Shown: positions 62,805-64,000 of the stretch, piece after piece
Numbering within the stretch: the stretch's first letter is position 1
Layout of the letters: each line of letters begins with the position of its first letter
NCBI GenBank assembly: GCA_015655125.1
Contig: JAATFP010000021.1
Location: forward strand, 1-64,000
Length of the DNA: 64,000 bases
Origin: Chitinophagales bacterium
GTDB lineage: Bacteria > Bacteroidota > Bacteroidia > Chitinophagales > Chitinophagaceae
Direction: 5' to 3'
The notes under the pieces: model-generated
Database searches by the model: none
Told to the model about the DNA's origin: nothing
The model's input: the letters and a program-made list of their open reading frames with translations, nothing else
Program-made: the position numbers and the translations under genes

Positions 62805-64000
62805 TCAATTTCCTGGCATCGCTTTTTGCGACGCCAGGAAAATCCTGATATCGTTGAATGTAATTTCCGCAGGAAGGTTTTCTTTCAATATCGTATTACT
62901 CACTTCGCCATGAGCTATCACGGCATCACTGATGAGTTTTTGCTTATAAACCGGAACAAGTTCTTCCAACACAATTTCGCCGGATGAGATAAATGATGCC
63001 AGGTGGCCTTCAATTGTTCCCGTTGTAAAGCCACGTTCAGCGGCTATTTCAGAGATTGATTTTCCTTTCTTGTATAATTTAAGGGAAATGGCTTTCGTAT
63101 TTTCTTTTTCCTCTTTTGTCTTCGGTTCCCTGATCTTTTCTTTTCTTTCTTTTTTTATCTTTTCCGGCCCATCTTCTTTTGTGTTCATATTTGTTGAGAG
63201 TCCATTTTCTGTGCAGTAGCTTTCTATGGCTTCCAATATTTCATCGCCATATTTATCAACTTTCGCTTTTCCAAAGCCTGAAATTTTTAAAAGATCTTTT
63301 TTGGTTAATGGCAGGTATGTAGACATTTCTTTCAACGTTGCATGGCTGGCCACCATGAAGATCGGCATGCCCGTGTCTTCGCAAATCATGTCGCGCCAGC
63401 GTTTCAACGTGTCATACAATGCTCCGTTTGCTCCATCGATGTATACTTGTTTTTTACCACTGGCATAACAGCTAAGGCTAAACTTCGGCAGTGAAAAACT
63501 TAATTTATGTTGCAAAAATGAAGTGACAGAAAAAGCCCCTTTGCAATATTGCAAATAATAATGACTGCTATATACGGCAAGCATTACCTGTTGTAAACAC
63601 TCATTAATAATGACCGAAGTTTCTTTATGTTCTGTAAACAAAGTGTGTCTTTGGATATATGTTATGTAATCGGCAAACCTTGGCTCAAAATAATTTGCGG
63701 CATCGTTAATTCTTTTTTGAAGGGGAATATTTGATTCTATTTCTGCAAAATCTTTCATCAAAGAAGAAATGACACCGGTAAACTTCAAACCGAAAGACTG
63801 ATCGGCATTCAACCGGTTGCGTAATTCCGAGATCCACGTAATTGCCTCTGTGTTTAATCTTCCCTGTTGTTGGCGGATGTGAAAATCAAGTTGGTCTGCT
63901 GCTGAAACCGGATCGGCGAACGAAAAAATATCGTCCAGCAAATGTTGCGTGAAAACCTGCCTTGCTCCGGCAAACCTTTCTGCCAATGATCCGCTATGAG
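62805..64000 (-). CDS. HRDC/HTH C-terminal part of a helicase-type protein (5' end outside window)
   Basis: The frame is open to the right edge; a TTG at 63986 is not a credible start because coding continues upstream. The visible part holds a helical region, an HRDC-like domain (about 210-265 counted from the TTG: YDTLKRWRDMICEDTGMPIFMVASHATLKEMSTYLP, read in two parts) and, after a Lys/Glu-rich linker, an HTH_40-like C-terminus (ISEIAAERGFTTGTIEGHL). This arrangement ends RecQ- or PIF1-like helicases in Bacteroidota, so the ATPase half lies outside. It converges on the cupin gene. Confidence 0.75.
   Translation of the reverse strand, partial: HSGSLAERFAGARQVFTQHLLDDIFSFADPVSAADQLDFHIRQQQGRLNTEAITWISELRNRLNADQSFGLKFTGVISSLMKDFAEIESNIPLQKRINDAANYFEPRFADYITYIQRHTLFTEHKETSVIINECLQQVMLAVYSSHYYLQYCKGAFSVTSFLQHKLSFSLPKFSLSCYASGKKQVYIDGANGALYDTLKRWRDMICEDTGMPIFMVASHATLKEMSTYLPLTKKDLLKISGFGKAKVDKYGDEILEAIESYCTENGLSTNMNTKEDGPEKIKKERKEKIREPKTKEEKENTKAISLKLYKKGKSISEIAAERGFTTGTIEGHLASFISSGEIVLEELVPVYKQKLISDAVIAHGEVSNTILKENLPAEITFNDIRIFLASQKAMPGN

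Overview
The window reads as a chromosome segment of a Bacteroidota bacterium, most like a member of the Chitinophagales/Chitinophagaceae. The evidence is Bacteroidota-type promoter boxes (TAnnTTTG close to start codons), an alternative complex III plus aa3-oxidase locus in the order usual for this phylum, a CzcA pump fused to its outer-membrane channel, a fused E1 alpha/beta dehydrogenase, and several Bacteroidota-specific DUF families. No rRNA, CRISPR array or prophage was seen.

Positions 1 to about 14.28 kb look accessory. The left edge carries four 24-bp tandem repeats resembling an IS21-type end. Then come an XRE regulator and a heavy-metal resistance operon (Cys-rich small secreted protein, tiny membrane protein, CzcA-TolC fusion, CzcB, His-rich membrane exporter, P1B-type ATPase). 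Next is an unusual two-gene unit ending in a SLOG-domain protein (9.4-10.3 kb). After it lies an AT-rich, leftward replication/mobilisation module (VirE-N/BT4734-like primase-like protein, DUF3987 protein, unknown, excisionase-like HTH). The accessory block stops at a minus-strand RNA at 14277-14436. This RNA folds as a tRNA cloverleaf but carries an 88-nt, internally structured insertion at the variable-arm position. I consider it the most unusual object here.

From 14.6 kb the content is core-like. It begins with an Lrp/AsnC gene broken by an in-frame stop, an aquaporin, and the trmB / DUF5522 / alkyltransferase-like / S1-like cluster. From 18.2 to 35.5 kb a leftward gene series encodes quinol oxidation and oxygen reduction: actABCDEF, coxB (subunit II), coxA (subunit I), heme O synthase, two subunit III proteins, subunit IV, a SCO copper chaperone and a DUF420 protein. 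Electrons would pass from menaquinol through ACIII hemes to CuA and the binuclear centre, with the last genes assembling the oxidase.

From 35.8 to 54.2 kb are housekeeping and hypothetical genes: a DUF6787-PurN fusion, a branched-chain-type E1, a DEAD-box helicase, several secreted or lipoproteins, a beta-propeller amidohydrolase, asnS, corA, DUF2480, and a PpiD/SurA-like chaperone. The 666-bp gap at 54.2-54.8 kb is AT-rich, palindrome-rich, holds several DnaA-box-like words and separates divergent genes, so it is a candidate replication origin. To its right lie nadA, a 2OG-Fe(II)/IPNS-like oxygenase, chrA, nadD, feoA, ybeY, an orphan HNH-like gene behind two 34-bp repeats, mnmG, a cupin, and the 3' part of an HRDC/HTH helicase-type gene cut by the right edge.
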